Shown: piece after piece, positions 8,754 through 18,420 of the stretch
How the letters are laid out: each line of letters starts with the position of its first letter
How positions within the stretch are numbered: position 1 is the first letter of the stretch
Assembly (NCBI RefSeq): GCF_017873675.1
Contig: NZ_JAGGKK010000005.1
Span: forward strand, 62,001 to 126,000
Origin: Virgibacillus litoralis
GTDB taxonomy: Bacteria > Bacillota > Bacilli > Bacillales > Amphibacillaceae
DNA length: 64,000 bases
Direction: 5' to 3'
The notes under the pieces: generated by a model
What the model saw: the letters and a program-made list of their open reading frames with translations, nothing else
Told to the model about the DNA's origin: nothing
Databases searched by the model: none
Translations under genes and position numbers: made by a program

Positions 8754-10250
8754 TTATTCCTGCTCCTTCAAATCATTCAATTCCAGGGCTTTCATTGTTG
8801 ATGTTTTAATTTCAGCAATAAGTTCAGGTTTATCAGATAATTTTTCACCATATGAGGGAATCATTTCTTTTAATTTTGGTTTCCACTCATTAAGTTTTTG
8901 TGGGAAGCATTTTTCAAGTAATCCAAGCATGTCTGAAACAGACGTTGATGCACCTGGAGAACCACCAAGTAACGCAGCCAATGTTCTATCATGACTATGA
9001 ACAATTTCCGTATCACTAAATTGAATAATTCCTTTACCAGCTGGCGTATCCTTAATCACTTGCACACGTTGTCCAGCCACTTTAAGTTCCCAATCTTCAT
9101 CTTTTGCATTAGGAAAGAATTCTCGTAATTCATTCATCCTCTCTTTCTTTGATAGTCTCAATTGCTGAATCAAGTATTTCAGCAAGGATATATTTTTGAC
9201 GCCAGCTGCTAACATGGTAATCATGTTGTTCGCTTTGACTGAAGCAAACAAGTCCATATTTGAACCTGATTTAAGAAACTTAGGTAAAAAGCCTGCAAAA
9301 GGACCAAAAATTAATGTTCTTTTACCGTTGATAAATCGCGTATCCAAATGGGGAACAACCATTAGTGGTGCTCCAGGTGGATTCTTACCATATACCTTTG
9401 CGTAGTGCTGTTCGATCACCTTAGAATTATTACATTCCAAATATTGTCCACTGATAGGAAAACCGCCAATGTGTTTCCCTTCAGGAATTCCGGTTTTCTG
9501 TAATAAAAGCAAGCTGCCACCGCCGGCTCCTATAAAAACAAACTTTGAAGTATGCGTTCCAATTGCACCGTTTTTGTCGCGAACCTTCAATTCCCACAAC
9601 CCATCTGTGGTCTGCTTAATATCTAACACATTATGATTGTAATTAACAGTTACGTTTTCTCTCTCCAGGTAATCGTACATGGTGCGAGTCAATTCCCCGT
9701 AGTTAACATCTGTACCATCATCAATTTTCGATCCGGCAACAGACTCATTTGCTGACCTATCATTCATAATAAGCGGGAACCATTCTTTTAATCGTTCTGG
9801 ATCTTCGGAAAACTCTATTTCCTGAAATAAAGGATGCCCAGATAATGCTTCAAAGCGTTTTTTTAAAAATGCTACATTTTCCTCGCCTTTAACAAAACTC
9901 ATGTGAGGTAAACTGGTAATAAAATTACGTGGGTTCTCGATCAAATTATGATTTGCCAAATAAGACCAGAGTTGCCTTGACAATTGAAAACGTTCATTGA
10001 TTCTAACTGCTGCATTGATATCGATGGAACCGTCAGATTGTTCGTTTGTATAATTCAACTCGCATAATGCGGCATGTCCTGTGCCTGAATTATTTTTTTC
10101 GTTAGAGCTTTCCCCGCCAGCAACTCCAAGCTGCTCGAAAGCTGTAATTTTCCAACCGGGTTCTAATTCTTTAATCAATATTCCTAATGTTCCACTCATA
10201 ATCCCAGCACCTATTAAAACAACGTCTGATGTAGATGATTGATAACTCAT
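8754..10250 (-). CDS. mqo: Malate:quinone oxidoreductase
   Basis: This peripheral membrane flavoprotein oxidises malate to oxaloacetate and passes electrons to quinone in the citric acid cycle. The 498-residue protein has the N-terminal FAD-binding [14 protein letters not shown] (about 10-24), the family block [17 protein letters not shown] (about 51-67), [17 protein letters not shown] in the middle and [16 protein letters not shown] near the C-terminus, all characteristic of Mqo. Length is normal. It has its own terminator, and a long hairpin separates it from gntP, so it is probably a separate unit from the sugar-acid operon, though oriented the same way. Confidence 0.95.
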   Translation of the reverse strand: MSYQSSTSDVVLIGAGIMSGTLGILIKELEPGWKITAFEQLGVAGGESSNEKNNSGTGHAALCELNYTNEQSDGSIDINAAVRINERFQLSRQLWSYLANHNLIENPRNFITSLPHMSFVKGEENVAFLKKRFEALSGHPLFQEIEFSEDPERLKEWFPLIMNDRSANESVAGSKIDDGTDVNYGELTRTMYDYLERENVTVNYNHNVLDIKQTTDGLWELKVRDKNGAIGTHTSKFVFIGAGGGSLLLLQKTGIPEGKHIGGFPISGQYLECNNSKVIEQHYAKVYGKNPPGAPLMVVPHLDTRFINGKRTLIFGPFAGFLPKFLKSGSNMDLFASVKANNMITMLAAGVKNISLLKYLIQQLRLSKKERMNELREFFPNAKDEDWELKVAGQRVQVIKDTPAGKGIIQFSDTEIVHSHDRTLAALLGGSPGASTSVSDMLGLLEKCFPQKLNEWKPKLKEMIPSYGEKLSDKPELIAEIKTSTMKALELNDLKEQE

Positions 10251-10318
10251 TTTGGTTCACTCCCATTTATATAGTTCGAATTCTCGTTTAAACAAATTTC
10301 GAAATTATAAGACCATAA

Positions 10319-10362
10319 GCTCCGTTTTCGAAAGAAAGTGGAAATACTTTCGAAAACGGAGC
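10319..10362. terminator. Long perfect hairpin between gntP and mqo
   Basis: GCTCCGTTTTCGAAAG and CTTTCGAAAACGGAGC form a perfect 16 bp stem with a 12 nt loop. There is no T run on either side, so it may act as an mRNA-stabilising or processing hairpin or a weak terminator for the upstream operon. Confidence 0.55.
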
Positions 10363-10444
10363 CAATCTGTTGGTTCCAGTACTTATGGAAATATGAAAGG
10401 TAATTATGAAACTCGTATAATAACATCCTCTATAAAACTTATAC

Positions 10445-11788
10445 TTAGAATATATGTGCTCCGATTATCGTAATGAATAATACGACAAAACCGGCAATTG
10501 CTTCACTAGTGGTATATGTTTTCAGACCACCCTTAACAGTTAATCCAGCAATTTTGGTCGAAATCCAGAATCCACTGTCATTCACATGCCCAAGCATTAA
10601 TCCACCTGAGAGAGAAGCCATGGCAACCCAAACCGGATGAATATCGACACCTGTTGCGACTCCAGCCATAATAGTCATTGTAGTAATACCGGCTACTGTA
10701 CCTGAACCGGTGATTGTCCTAAACATAACACCCATAAAAAATGCTACCAAAATAATACTTATTGTAGACTGGGCATCGCTTACAAAAATATCTACAATAG
10801 CCTGATCAATGCCAGTATTTTCGATAATTTTCCCGAAAGCTCCACCAGCCCCCGTAATTAACAATACGATACCTGTTGCCTGCATTGCTTCTGAAGAGGA
10901 ATTATCTCTTTCTTCTTTGCTAAGCGATTTGGCTGCGATAAAGTAGGCTGCTAATGTACCGATTAATAATGCAATAATCCGATGACTAAAGAAGGCAATT
11001 ACTGCAGGATTCTCATCATAGAAAACGCTTCCAACTGAACCTAAAATAATCATAATACTTGGCAAAATGATTGGAATTAAGGCCAGGAATGCAGATGGCG
11101 GATTTGATGGAACATCTATTCTTCCAAAAGTATTGTCCAGTGACTCATCCTCGTCCTGCTCTTTATTCCAAAATCCTTTATCCAAAATAATGAAATATAT
11201 TTTGATCGTTAACATTGTAGCCGCAAATCCAACTAATGTACCTATCAAAATCATAATTCCTAAGTCAAAATCCAATATACTTGCAGCAGCTAATGGATTT
11301 GGTGTTGGAGGTACCAGTGTATGCGCTACAGCTGCACCAATTATGATTGCCCCTACAGAGTATGGTAAAGGTTTATTTGCTTGTTTCCCCAATTGAATTG
11401 CTAATGGTACCAATATGATAAAGGCAACATCAAAGAATACTGGTATAGCCAGGATGAACGAAGCGGCACCCAAGGCATATAAAGCCCATTTTTCGGATGT
11501 CCTGTTCAAAACTGCTGTCGCAATCGAGTAAGCACCACCGGAATCGGAAATAAGTTTACCCAATATAACCCCGAGACCAATTGGAATACCCAATGCAGTC
11601 ATTAATCCTCCAAAGCCTTCTGAAATACTAGTTAACGTTTCCACGAGTCCAAGTCCTGAAACAATCCCCATAAATAAACTGGCAATAACTAACGTCACAG
11701 CAACATTAAATTTAAACTTCATTGCTAACGTTAGAATGATTACAAGTGATAAAAATAAGTATCCTATCAAAAGAATATCTTCACTCAT
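10445..11788 (-). CDS. GntP-family sugar-acid permease
   Basis: The 447-residue protein has about 12-14 hydrophobic segments and the typical GntP features: PIGLGVILGKLISDSGGA near residues 70-86, HTLVPPTPNPLAAA at about 156-169, and GHVNDSGFWISTK near 399-411. GntP transporters import gluconate and related aldonates by proton symport. It is the last gene of an apparent operon with a dehydratase, dehydrogenase and hydrolase for a deoxy sugar acid, so its substrate is more likely L-rhamnonate or a related acid than gluconate. An inverted repeat separates it from the dehydratase gene, which could set its expression level. Confidence 0.88.
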   Translation of the reverse strand: MSEDILLIGYLFLSLVIILTLAMKFKFNVAVTLVIASLFMGIVSGLGLVETLTSISEGFGGLMTALGIPIGLGVILGKLISDSGGAYSIATAVLNRTSEKWALYALGAASFILAIPVFFDVAFIILVPLAIQLGKQANKPLPYSVGAIIIGAAVAHTLVPPTPNPLAAASILDFDLGIMILIGTLVGFAATMLTIKIYFIILDKGFWNKEQDEDESLDNTFGRIDVPSNPPSAFLALIPIILPSIMIILGSVGSVFYDENPAVIAFFSHRIIALLIGTLAAYFIAAKSLSKEERDNSSSEAMQATGIVLLITGAGGAFGKIIENTGIDQAIVDIFVSDAQSTISIILVAFFMGVMFRTITGSGTVAGITTMTIMAGVATGVDIHPVWVAMASLSGGLMLGHVNDSGFWISTKIAGLTVKGGLKTYTTSEAIAGFVVLFITIIGAHIF

Positions 11789-11838
11789 ATTTCTGTCTCC
11801 CCTTTGTTATTTTAATATTAAGAAATATATTTATCTAC

Positions 11839-11873
11839 TTCCGGGCGAGATAAGCTTACCTCGCCCTGGAAGT
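11839..11873. terminator. Intra-operon hairpin between rhmD and gntP
   Basis: CTTCC-GGGCGAG ... CTCGCCC-tGGAAG forms a strong stem with a ~10 nt loop and no T run. It lies 12 bp past the dehydratase stop and before gntP, consistent with an mRNA processing or attenuation element. Confidence 0.6.
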
Positions 11874-11884
11874 TGAAGATTCTA

Positions 11885-13069
11885 TTAATCTTTATTTACT
11901 TTTTGCAGATTTGCATTTTTATTGAGGCTTACCCCAAAGCCTGGACGGTCGTTTAATTTGACTTTACCGTTTTCTGGAATAATTTCATCCTCAAGTAATG
12001 GGTAATATTGCGGAACAACCTTGTCTGCATTCGGGCTCATGACCAAATATTCTGCAAACGGACTGTTTGTCTTGGTAGTCACATAATGATAGCTGTACAC
12101 TCCACTGCCATGAGGAATTACATACTTTCCATAGCTTTCAGCCAAATTACCGATCTTTATTAGTTCGGTTAATCCACCACACCATCCAACATCCGGCTGG
12201 ATAATATCTACGTCACTGAACTCCATTAACATTCTGAATCCATAGCGTGTCGCTTCATGCTCTCCGCCGGTAACCATCATGTTATTTGGTGCCCTTTTCT
12301 TCAAGTCACGGTATGCCCAGTAATCATCCGGGTTGAAGCATTCCTCAATCCATCTAAATCCAAGCTCTGATGATTTTTCCATTAATTTTTGTGCGTATGG
12401 CAAATCGAGTGACATCCAGCAATCCCACATAAGCCAGAAATCATCGCCAACTCGTTCACGCATATCTGCTGCCTGTTCAATGTTTTTCCTTAACCCTTCT
12501 TCGCCATCAGCAGGACCATATACCAGTGGAATTTTACCACCGATAAAGCCCATTTCTTTAGCCAAATCCGGACGCGGTCCGGTTGCATAACATGAAATCT
12601 CATCCCGGACTTTACCGCCAATCATGGCATATACAGGTTCCTGTCTGACTTTTCCAATTAAATCCCATAATGCAAGATCGACAGCTGAAATCGCATTCAT
12701 AACAACGCCTTTTCGACCATAATACATTGTTGAGCGATACATTTGGTCCCACATTTTTTCAACATTTTCCACTGGTTGTCCAACAATAAATCGATCCAAG
12801 TGATTCATGACTATCCACGCAGCCGGGTAGCCTCCTGTTGAAATTCCAACACCAACTTCTCCATTATCCGCTTCAACCTCGATTACTAATGTCTTTAAAG
12901 CATTAATCCCAAAACTTGTTCTTGTTTTTTTGTATTCAGGATAAATACTCATTGGTGTTGCAATTTGATTGACAATCCAATGTTCCTGTCCCTGATCGTG
13001 ATAGTCACCGCCGCCACCACCTGCAACATATGCACGAATGTCTTTGATCTTCCGACCGGTCAACCCCAT
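11885..13069 (-). CDS. rhmD: L-rhamnonate dehydratase-like enolase-superfamily enzyme
   Basis: The product dehydrates a 6-deoxy aldonate (L-rhamnonate in characterised homologues) to 2-keto-3-deoxy-L-rhamnonate. The 394-residue protein has the enolase-superfamily N-terminal cap and a barrel. The metal ligands are in WDCW (~218), EEC (~244) and GGEH (~272), and the barrel-end His is in PHGSGVYSYH (~324). The N-terminal YVAGGGGGDYHDQ block with its active-site His and the TRTSFG segment are typical of RhmD. It lies 27 bp after the dehydrogenase gene in the same direction. The pathway context supports RhmD, but L-fuconate or another stereoisomer is not excluded. Confidence 0.85.
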   Translation of the reverse strand: MGLTGRKIKDIRAYVAGGGGGDYHDQGQEHWIVNQIATPMSIYPEYKKTRTSFGINALKTLVIEVEADNGEVGVGISTGGYPAAWIVMNHLDRFIVGQPVENVEKMWDQMYRSTMYYGRKGVVMNAISAVDLALWDLIGKVRQEPVYAMIGGKVRDEISCYATGPRPDLAKEMGFIGGKIPLVYGPADGEEGLRKNIEQAADMRERVGDDFWLMWDCWMSLDLPYAQKLMEKSSELGFRWIEECFNPDDYWAYRDLKKRAPNNMMVTGGEHEATRYGFRMLMEFSDVDIIQPDVGWCGGLTELIKIGNLAESYGKYVIPHGSGVYSYHYVTTKTNSPFAEYLVMSPNADKVVPQYYPLLEDEIIPENGKVKLNDRPGFGVSLNKNANLQKVNKD

Positions 13070-13095
13070 TATTCTACCTCCCTAAAGCATTCCTA

Positions 13096-14121
13096 TTATT
13101 TATTAAGATCAAGGAAAATTTTGCTGTTTTTAACTTTGCCTTCAATTAAATCCATGAAAGATTGTTGTCCCTCTTCCAGTTTACGAACTTCTGTCCACCC
13201 ATCTGGTGTAACCTTGGCATTGACAAGTAATTGAACTGCATCTTGGAAATCCTGTCTGGAATAACAGAAAGATCCTAATACCGTAATCTCACTTCTAATA
13301 AAGTCATTGATTGGTAAAGGGGTCTCATTAACTCCCAGTCCAACATTCATAATAACGCCACCAGGGTTGATAACTTTAGCTGCTTGTGATCTAGTTGGCA
13401 AAAATCCAACGGCATCAATTAACACATCTATCCCTTTATTACCAGCGATTTTCTCCAGTTCCTGTTCAAACCCGTCCTCACTGTTATTCAGGGTGTGCTC
13501 AATACCAATTTCATTCAACGTTTGCAACCGTTCTTCATTAATATCAGCAACAATTACATGGTTTGCACCAAGTTCTTTTGCAACAAAAGAACTTAATAAA
13601 CCGATAGCTCCTGCACCATAAATCAATACATTTGGTACAGTATGTAAAACAAGTACTCTTCTTACAGCTCTGAAACAGCAAGCTAATGGTTCTGCCAGTG
13701 CCGCAGCATAGGAGTCAATTCTTTCTGGCACTTCAACAACAGCACTTGCAGGAACAGCAACATATTCCGCAAATGCACCTGAACGGTGAATTCCGATGAT
13801 TTGTCTGTTTTCACATTGCGTTTCATTACCTCGTACGCATTGTTTACAGCTGCCACAAGTTAATAGTGGATTTACGACAACCTTTGCGCCCTTCGTAACT
13901 CCATTAACATCTTCGCCTAAACGCTCCACATGGCCACTAAACTCATGACCCATTATGAGCGGTGGTACACGCAAACTATTATGTCCTAAAAAGCCCTCAA
14001 TTTCAGAACCGCAAATACCGGCGACATCCACTTTTACCAATACTTCATCCTTTGCCAGTTCGGGTACGGATCTTTCCTCTACATCCATTTGCTTTGGTCC
14101 ATTCCATGATAGTACTTTCAT
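13096..14121 (-). CDS. Zinc-dependent medium-chain dehydrogenase, probable 2-keto-3-deoxy-L-rhamnonate 4-dehydrogenase
   Basis: The 341-residue protein of the alcohol/sorbitol dehydrogenase family has the catalytic zinc ligands in GICGSE (~37) and GHEF (~59), the structural zinc cluster CGSCKQC-x7-C (~89-103), and the NAD site GAGAIGLL (~168-175) with an acidic D (VADI) after the second strand favouring NAD over NADP. It sits between the hydrolase (17 bp gap) and dehydratase genes. In the diketo-hydrolase route for L-rhamnonate the missing step is oxidation of 2-keto-3-deoxy-L-rhamnonate at C4. I infer this enzyme does it. The Sphingomonas enzyme for this step is, as I recall, a short-chain dehydrogenase, so this would be a non-homologous replacement. 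Confidence 0.8.
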   Translation of the reverse strand: MKVLSWNGPKQMDVEERSVPELAKDEVLVKVDVAGICGSEIEGFLGHNSLRVPPLIMGHEFSGHVERLGEDVNGVTKGAKVVVNPLLTCGSCKQCVRGNETQCENRQIIGIHRSGAFAEYVAVPASAVVEVPERIDSYAAALAEPLACCFRAVRRVLVLHTVPNVLIYGAGAIGLLSSFVAKELGANHVIVADINEERLQTLNEIGIEHTLNNSEDGFEQELEKIAGNKGIDVLIDAVGFLPTRSQAAKVINPGGVIMNVGLGVNETPLPINDFIRSEITVLGSFCYSRQDFQDAVQLLVNAKVTPDGWTEVRKLEEGQQSFMDLIEGKVKNSKIFLDLNK

Positions 14122-14138
14122 CTGTTTCCCCCTCGCTG

Positions 14139-15041
14139 TTATCGAACTGGATTTTCCAGTACTCCAATATTCTCTATCTCAATTTTGCATGTATCACCCG
14201 ATTTTAAAAATAATTGCGGATCACGGAAAACGCCAACCCCATGAGGCGTTCCGGTTGCAATGATATCTCCAGGTTCAAATGTGAATCCTTTTGACAGATA
14301 CGAAATGATGAATGGAATATTAAATATTAAGTGTTTCGAATTTGAATCCTGCAATCTTTCCCCATTCAATTCCAGTTTGATATCCAAATGGTGGGGATCT
14401 TCAATATCATCTTTTGTAACAATCACAGGCCCAATTGGTGCAAATGTATCATAGGACTTCCCTCTTACCCACTGTACATCAGCAAATTGTACATCCCTGG
14501 CACTGACATCATTAAGGATTGTGTAACCAAAGACATGATCCATTGCATCTTCTTCAGGGATATTCTTACCTTTCTTCCCAATGACAACTGCAAGCTCTGC
14601 TTCATAATCAACCTGTTTTGATTCCTCAGGTAATTCAATCGCTTCACCAGGAGCTGTTAGACATGAAGGCCATTTTGAAAAAATCATCGGTTGTTTTGGT
14701 GGTTCCACATTCTGTTCAATACAATGGTCCATATAATTATTTCCTACACAAACTACTTTTCCTGGACGAGATACCGGATTCAACACCTTGACGTCCTCAT
14801 AACGATAAACCGCTTCCGTTACTTTATCTGGGTTTTCTTTTGCCCACGTCCAGACTTTGTTAATAACAGGCAATGTTTTATCATTATTAACTACCAATTC
14901 ATCCAAATTATTTACTAATGAAACATTTTGATCGGTTGCTTCATTATATAAATCTACTAATTTTACCAATTCATATACATTTGCTTCTTCTTGAATACCA
15001 ATTCTTTCTTGTTCCTTTAATTCGAATGTGAGTAATTTCAT
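14139..15041 (-). CDS. Fumarylacetoacetate hydrolase family, probable 2,4-diketo-3-deoxy-L-rhamnonate hydrolase
   Basis: The first gene of the operon encodes 300 residues: a small N-terminal domain (~1-75) and the FAH barrel, with GKVVCVGNNYMDH (~93-105), VDYEAELAVVIG (~144-155, metal-ligand Glu), NDVSARDVQ and GTPHGVGVFR (~265-274). FAH-family enzymes cleave C-C bonds of beta-diketo acids. Next to an L-rhamnonate dehydratase and a dehydrogenase, the expected substrate is 2,4-diketo-3-deoxy-L-rhamnonate, giving pyruvate and L-lactate. Substrate assignment is inference from context. Confidence 0.85.
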   Translation of the reverse strand: MKLLTFELKEQERIGIQEEANVYELVKLVDLYNEATDQNVSLVNNLDELVVNNDKTLPVINKVWTWAKENPDKVTEAVYRYEDVKVLNPVSRPGKVVCVGNNYMDHCIEQNVEPPKQPMIFSKWPSCLTAPGEAIELPEESKQVDYEAELAVVIGKKGKNIPEEDAMDHVFGYTILNDVSARDVQFADVQWVRGKSYDTFAPIGPVIVTKDDIEDPHHLDIKLELNGERLQDSNSKHLIFNIPFIISYLSKGFTFEPGDIIATGTPHGVGVFRDPQLFLKSGDTCKIEIENIGVLENPVR

Positions 15042-15146
15042 GTTTCCACTCCTTGTTAGTTAATTATTAAATTTGATAACGTTTCCAAAAAGATTTAATT
15101 AAGTGGCAGATATTCTATCCTTTAATTGAATCTCCCCTTTTACAAG

Positions 15147-15162
15147 GTTTATTATAATAAAC
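15147..15162. promoter_or_regulatory. Probable IclR operator in the sugar-acid operon promoter
   Basis: GTTTATTATAATAAAC is a perfect 16 bp palindrome ~105 bp upstream of the hydrolase start. It matches the palindrome in front of the IclR gene at 14 of 16 positions, so the IclR protein encoded at 15383 most likely binds both. Confidence 0.65.
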
Positions 15163-15238
15163 TTAGTTTCTCTAAATGAACTATTAATATAGTAACATAA
15201 GACAATTTATTGTCAAATAATTTTTAACCTTCTTCAAC

Positions 15239-15285
15239 TTTGAAAATTTGGCTTATCGCTAAGCCTTAATTGGGAAAGCCTTCGC
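15239..15285. repeat. Short dispersed repeat GAAAATTTGGCTTATCGCTAAG
   Basis: The block around GGCTTATCGCTAAGCC, which is nearly palindromic, recurs with the same left flank (GAAAATyTGG) at about 57390-57412 upstream of the E1-alpha gene. Both copies are intergenic. It may be a mobile palindromic repeat. Confidence 0.5.
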
Positions 15286-15326
15286 TACGCTTATGCGCTC
15301 AATTTTTAATGTTTTCTAACCACTAA

Positions 15327-15362
15327 AAAAATGCCATATCCCAGTCAAACAGGAATATGACA
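15327..15362 (-). terminator. Terminator of the IclR gene
   Basis: On the minus strand ATGTCATATTCC and GGGATATGGCAT pair across a short loop, followed by a run of seven T. It starts ~20 bp past the IclR stop codon and separates the regulator gene from the catabolic operon. Confidence 0.8.
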
Positions 15363-15382
15363 TCATTAATACCTTCATTATT

Positions 15383-16147
15383 TTATCCTAAATAGCCGCT
15401 TATCTTAGATAGTTTGTTTGCTAATTCAATAATTTCTGTGGTTGCTATATCTTTCTTCTTTATCCAACTCGTTTTCGGCATAGTAAAACTTATGCCATAA
15501 AAAATCCGATTGCTATGATCATAAACAGGTGCTCCTACACAATAAAACCCCTCAGCACCCTCCTGCTCTTCTACCACATATCCATCTGCTTTAGCCTTTT
15601 GTAACTGGTTCCATAACTGTTCAATATTTTCCACTGTATAATCCGTTTTCTTTTTAAATGATTCATCTTTATAAATTTCTTTTAGTTCGTCAAATTCATA
15701 CTGCGCCAACTGAATCTTTCCGATTGCTGAAGCGTACGCCGCAAATCGGGTTCCTGGATCCGTTACAAGTCTGACCGGTGAGCTTCCTTCTTCCCTACCG
15801 ATATAAAAAACATCGCCACCCATTAGTTTGCCTAATTGAATATGTTCATCGACGATTTCGATCGCCTTTTTAGCCTCACTAGAAAACGTTTCCATAATAT
15901 TGAATTGATTTAAATAAGTGGAACCGATAAATCCTAAAACTGAGCCCAGATTATATTTCTCATTCTGTCCTTTTTCGATCCATCCTAACTTCTCCATTGT
16001 GTTTAATAAAGAATACATAGAACTTTTATTTATTTCTAATCGATTTGATAAATCAATCAACCTTAACCCATCCGGATTCTTAGCAACTTGTTCAATAATC
16101 AGGTTTGCCCTTTCCAGCGCCGGCACCCAATACTTTTGCTTTACCAA
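15383..16147 (-). CDS. IclR-family transcriptional regulator
   Basis: The 254-residue protein has an N-terminal winged helix (about 10-70, with GLRLIDLSNRLEINKSSMYSLLNTME) and a C-terminal IclR effector domain (about 75-250, with IGKIQLAQ and GFYCVGAPVYD). It is encoded directly upstream of, and in the same direction as, the sugar-acid operon. A palindrome shared by its own promoter and the operon promoter points to autoregulation and control of the L-rhamnonate-type genes. The effector is probably the sugar acid or its keto-deoxy derivative. Confidence 0.9.
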   Translation of the reverse strand: MVKQKYWVPALERANLIIEQVAKNPDGLRLIDLSNRLEINKSSMYSLLNTMEKLGWIEKGQNEKYNLGSVLGFIGSTYLNQFNIMETFSSEAKKAIEIVDEHIQLGKLMGGDVFYIGREEGSSPVRLVTDPGTRFAAYASAIGKIQLAQYEFDELKEIYKDESFKKKTDYTVENIEQLWNQLQKAKADGYVVEEQEGAEGFYCVGAPVYDHSNRIFYGISFTMPKTSWIKKKDIATTEIIELANKLSKISGYLG

Positions 16148-16178
16148 TTTCTACCACCGCTCCTTTATCAGTGAAATT

Positions 16179-16200
16179 TCAGTTTATAATAGTAAACTGA
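16179..16200. promoter_or_regulatory. Probable IclR autoregulatory operator
   Basis: TCAGTTTA-TAATAG-TAAACTGA is a perfect 8+6+8 inverted repeat 32 bp upstream of the IclR start, overlapping the expected promoter. Its core GTTTATAATAGTAAAC resembles the operator at 15147-15162. Confidence 0.7.
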
Positions 16201-16229
16201 CTTTATTATAACACACATATATTAACGAC

Positions 16230-16480
16230 AATATTAAGGCACATTTCGTGTCTCGTCTTTTTAATGAAACAGTTGATGTTGCTGAAATAATTTCAACATA
16301 GATTTCCATGTTGTTCTGTCTAATAGACTCAATGATGCTGCGTTTTAGGGAATTGTCGCTTGTAATCTATTTTCACAACATTATTTTTCTTCTCATTCAT
16401 GTACCTCCATATTTTTTTATTACAATCTACTATGAACAAAACGAATGGAGGTTTCATTTTTTGTAGTGTGGTCTGTCCCT
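16230..16480 (-). other. Decayed small gene of unknown origin
   Basis: After GGAGGTAC an ATG at 16400 opens a frame reading MNEKKNNVVKIDYKRQFPKT and stops after ~23 codons. The reading continues in other frames as far as ~16240 (IRQNNMEIYVEIISATS). This looks like a broken short gene, possibly from a recombinase-bearing element, but I cannot name the family. The rest of 16201-16729 holds nothing else except a terminator. Confidence 0.3.
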
Positions 16481-16560
16481 AAGTCCATACCCATGCTTTG
16501 TTAAGAACCGTCACCATGTTTCTAAAAAAAGGAAAATAGTACGCTGATTTTTGCCATTAG

Positions 16561-16603
16561 AAAAACGCCAAAGATACTGACCCTACAATGTTATTGGCGT
16601 TTT
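16561..16603 (-). terminator. Terminator downstream of the MFS gene
   Basis: AAAACGCCAA and TTGGCGTTTT form a 10 bp stem over a ~22 nt loop, with T residues following on the minus strand. It lies ~130 bp past the MFS stop codon. Confidence 0.6.
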
Positions 16604-16729
16604 GGGTGTCAGACTTTAATCCATATATTTTTAACGGTTAATCTTATTGCTAAATAATCGTAGGCGGGAGAACCACCTAGTGTGGGTAAGATATCAAAAC
16701 CCTCCAAAATAAAAGCCACCCAAACGTCA

Positions 16730-18140
16730 TTACCCTCTTTCACCAGCCTGCTTCTCACTTTCTAAAAACAGAGAAAGAAGCAATCCTGTGACAGCAAACA
16801 AAAATGCGACGAAGAAGGCGGTTTTTACGCCGGTTAGGTAATTAGCGGGTTGTGCTACTGCCTCAGATCCGGACCCAACATTGCTGATAAACGAAATAAT
16901 AAACGTCAGTCCCAATCCCCCCCCCAAATTGGCGGGCGGTATTGATTACCGCAGTCCCATGTGGAATCAGCTTATCAGGCAAAGCATTGATGCTAGCGGT
17001 CATGATGGGCATATTAATTAATGCCACCCCGCCCATGGCAATCATGAATAATCCCATCGTAATAATGAATGACGTGTGAAGACCAAGAATTAAATGAAAG
17101 CCGAGTGTGCTTAGACTGAGCAGCACAAAGCCAATAATTGCAATTGTTTTGCCACCGTATTTATCAAACAATCTTCCTGCCAAAAGCGACATAGCAGCAA
17201 GTGTCAGCGCGCCGGGCATCACAATCAGGCCCCCGTAATAAGCTGAGAACTGCTGAGCGTTTTGCACATACATCGGCAAAATCGTCTCGGTTGCGATAAG
17301 AAGACTGAACGAAAGGATGGATACAAACGCAATAAGTGCAAAGACAGGCACTTTAAGCACACGAATCTCCAGGATAGGTGTCGTGAGCCGCAACTGCCGA
17401 ACCAAAAATAAACCCAGTGCGAGGGCTCCGGCAATCAGACTGGTAAGTGTAACTGGATCAATTATGCCACCCTCCTGTATGTTATTGAAACCGTACAGTA
17501 AGCCGCCAAAACCAATCGTTGACAGTATAATGGATAAGATGTCGATGTCTGTGTTTCGCTGCTCGGTAATATTACGCATAAACAAGAAAGTAAAAAGTAG
17601 AATACATGCTGCAATCGGCAGGGTTATCAGAAACAACGAACGCCAGTCAAAATAGCTAATCACAACACCGGAAATAGGCGGACCAACCGCGGGCGCAACG
17701 TTAATCACAAGACCGGCCAATCCCATCGCATATCCTCTTTTTTCCTTTGGATACAGAAGGAACAACAGTGTCTGCATTAACGGTATCATTATGCCAGATC
17801 CCATTCCCTGAATAACACGTCCAATTATCAGGATGGGAAACGAAGGTGCAAACAAACAGATCAATGTCCCTGCAAAAAACAAGAACATAGCACCCATCAT
17901 TAATGTCCTTGTTTGAAATTTATCAATAAAATAAGCCGTTATCGGAATCAGAACGGCGATTGTTAACATATAGCTGGTTGTTAGCCATTGGACTTCCGTT
18001 GAGTTAATCTCAAACCCACTCATGATTTTTGGAAAAGCTGTAATGAGCAGAAATTGTGTCAAAACAGATAAAAAAGCAGCCGATAATACAATCGCCACAA
18101 TTAGGCGTCGTTGAATTCGTGATAGATTCACCGCAGTCAT
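16730..18140 (-). pseudogene. DHA2-type MFS drug transporter, frameshifted in a G9 run
   Basis: Read as one gene, this is a ~470-residue transporter of the 14-helix EmrB/QacA type, with IQGMGSGIMIPLMQTL (~111-126) and GYAMGLAGLVINVAPAVGPPISG (~137-159, the motif-C region). The frame from 18140 stops early at 16863, after ARQFGGG. The C-terminal helices (ISFISNVGSG through LLSLFLESE) continue in another frame ending at 16730. The break is in nine consecutive G (minus strand), C at 16917-16925. Eight G would restore GGGLGLTF, so a one-base insertion inactivates this copy, or it is a slippage switch or a sequencing error. Substrates are unknown. Confidence 0.8.
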
Positions 18141-18420
18141 CTCGCTCCCCTCCCTCTCTAGTCAAACTCTTCCTATGTAGATACAACCATATTACATGTC
18201 ACACAATGTTTCAGCAATTAACAAACAAACGGTGAACATTTAAATTTGAAGCGTTTTTGATTACATGATCTTACCAAAGACCCGTGTACAAAATCGTAGA
18301 CGGGATTAATCGTGCCATCCATTGATAAAACACCAAGAAAAGCAGCATCATCCGGAAGGGCATCTTAAATATCCTCCGCTTCTTTTCTAATGCCCATTGC
18401 CATCCCCACGAAACATCAAA

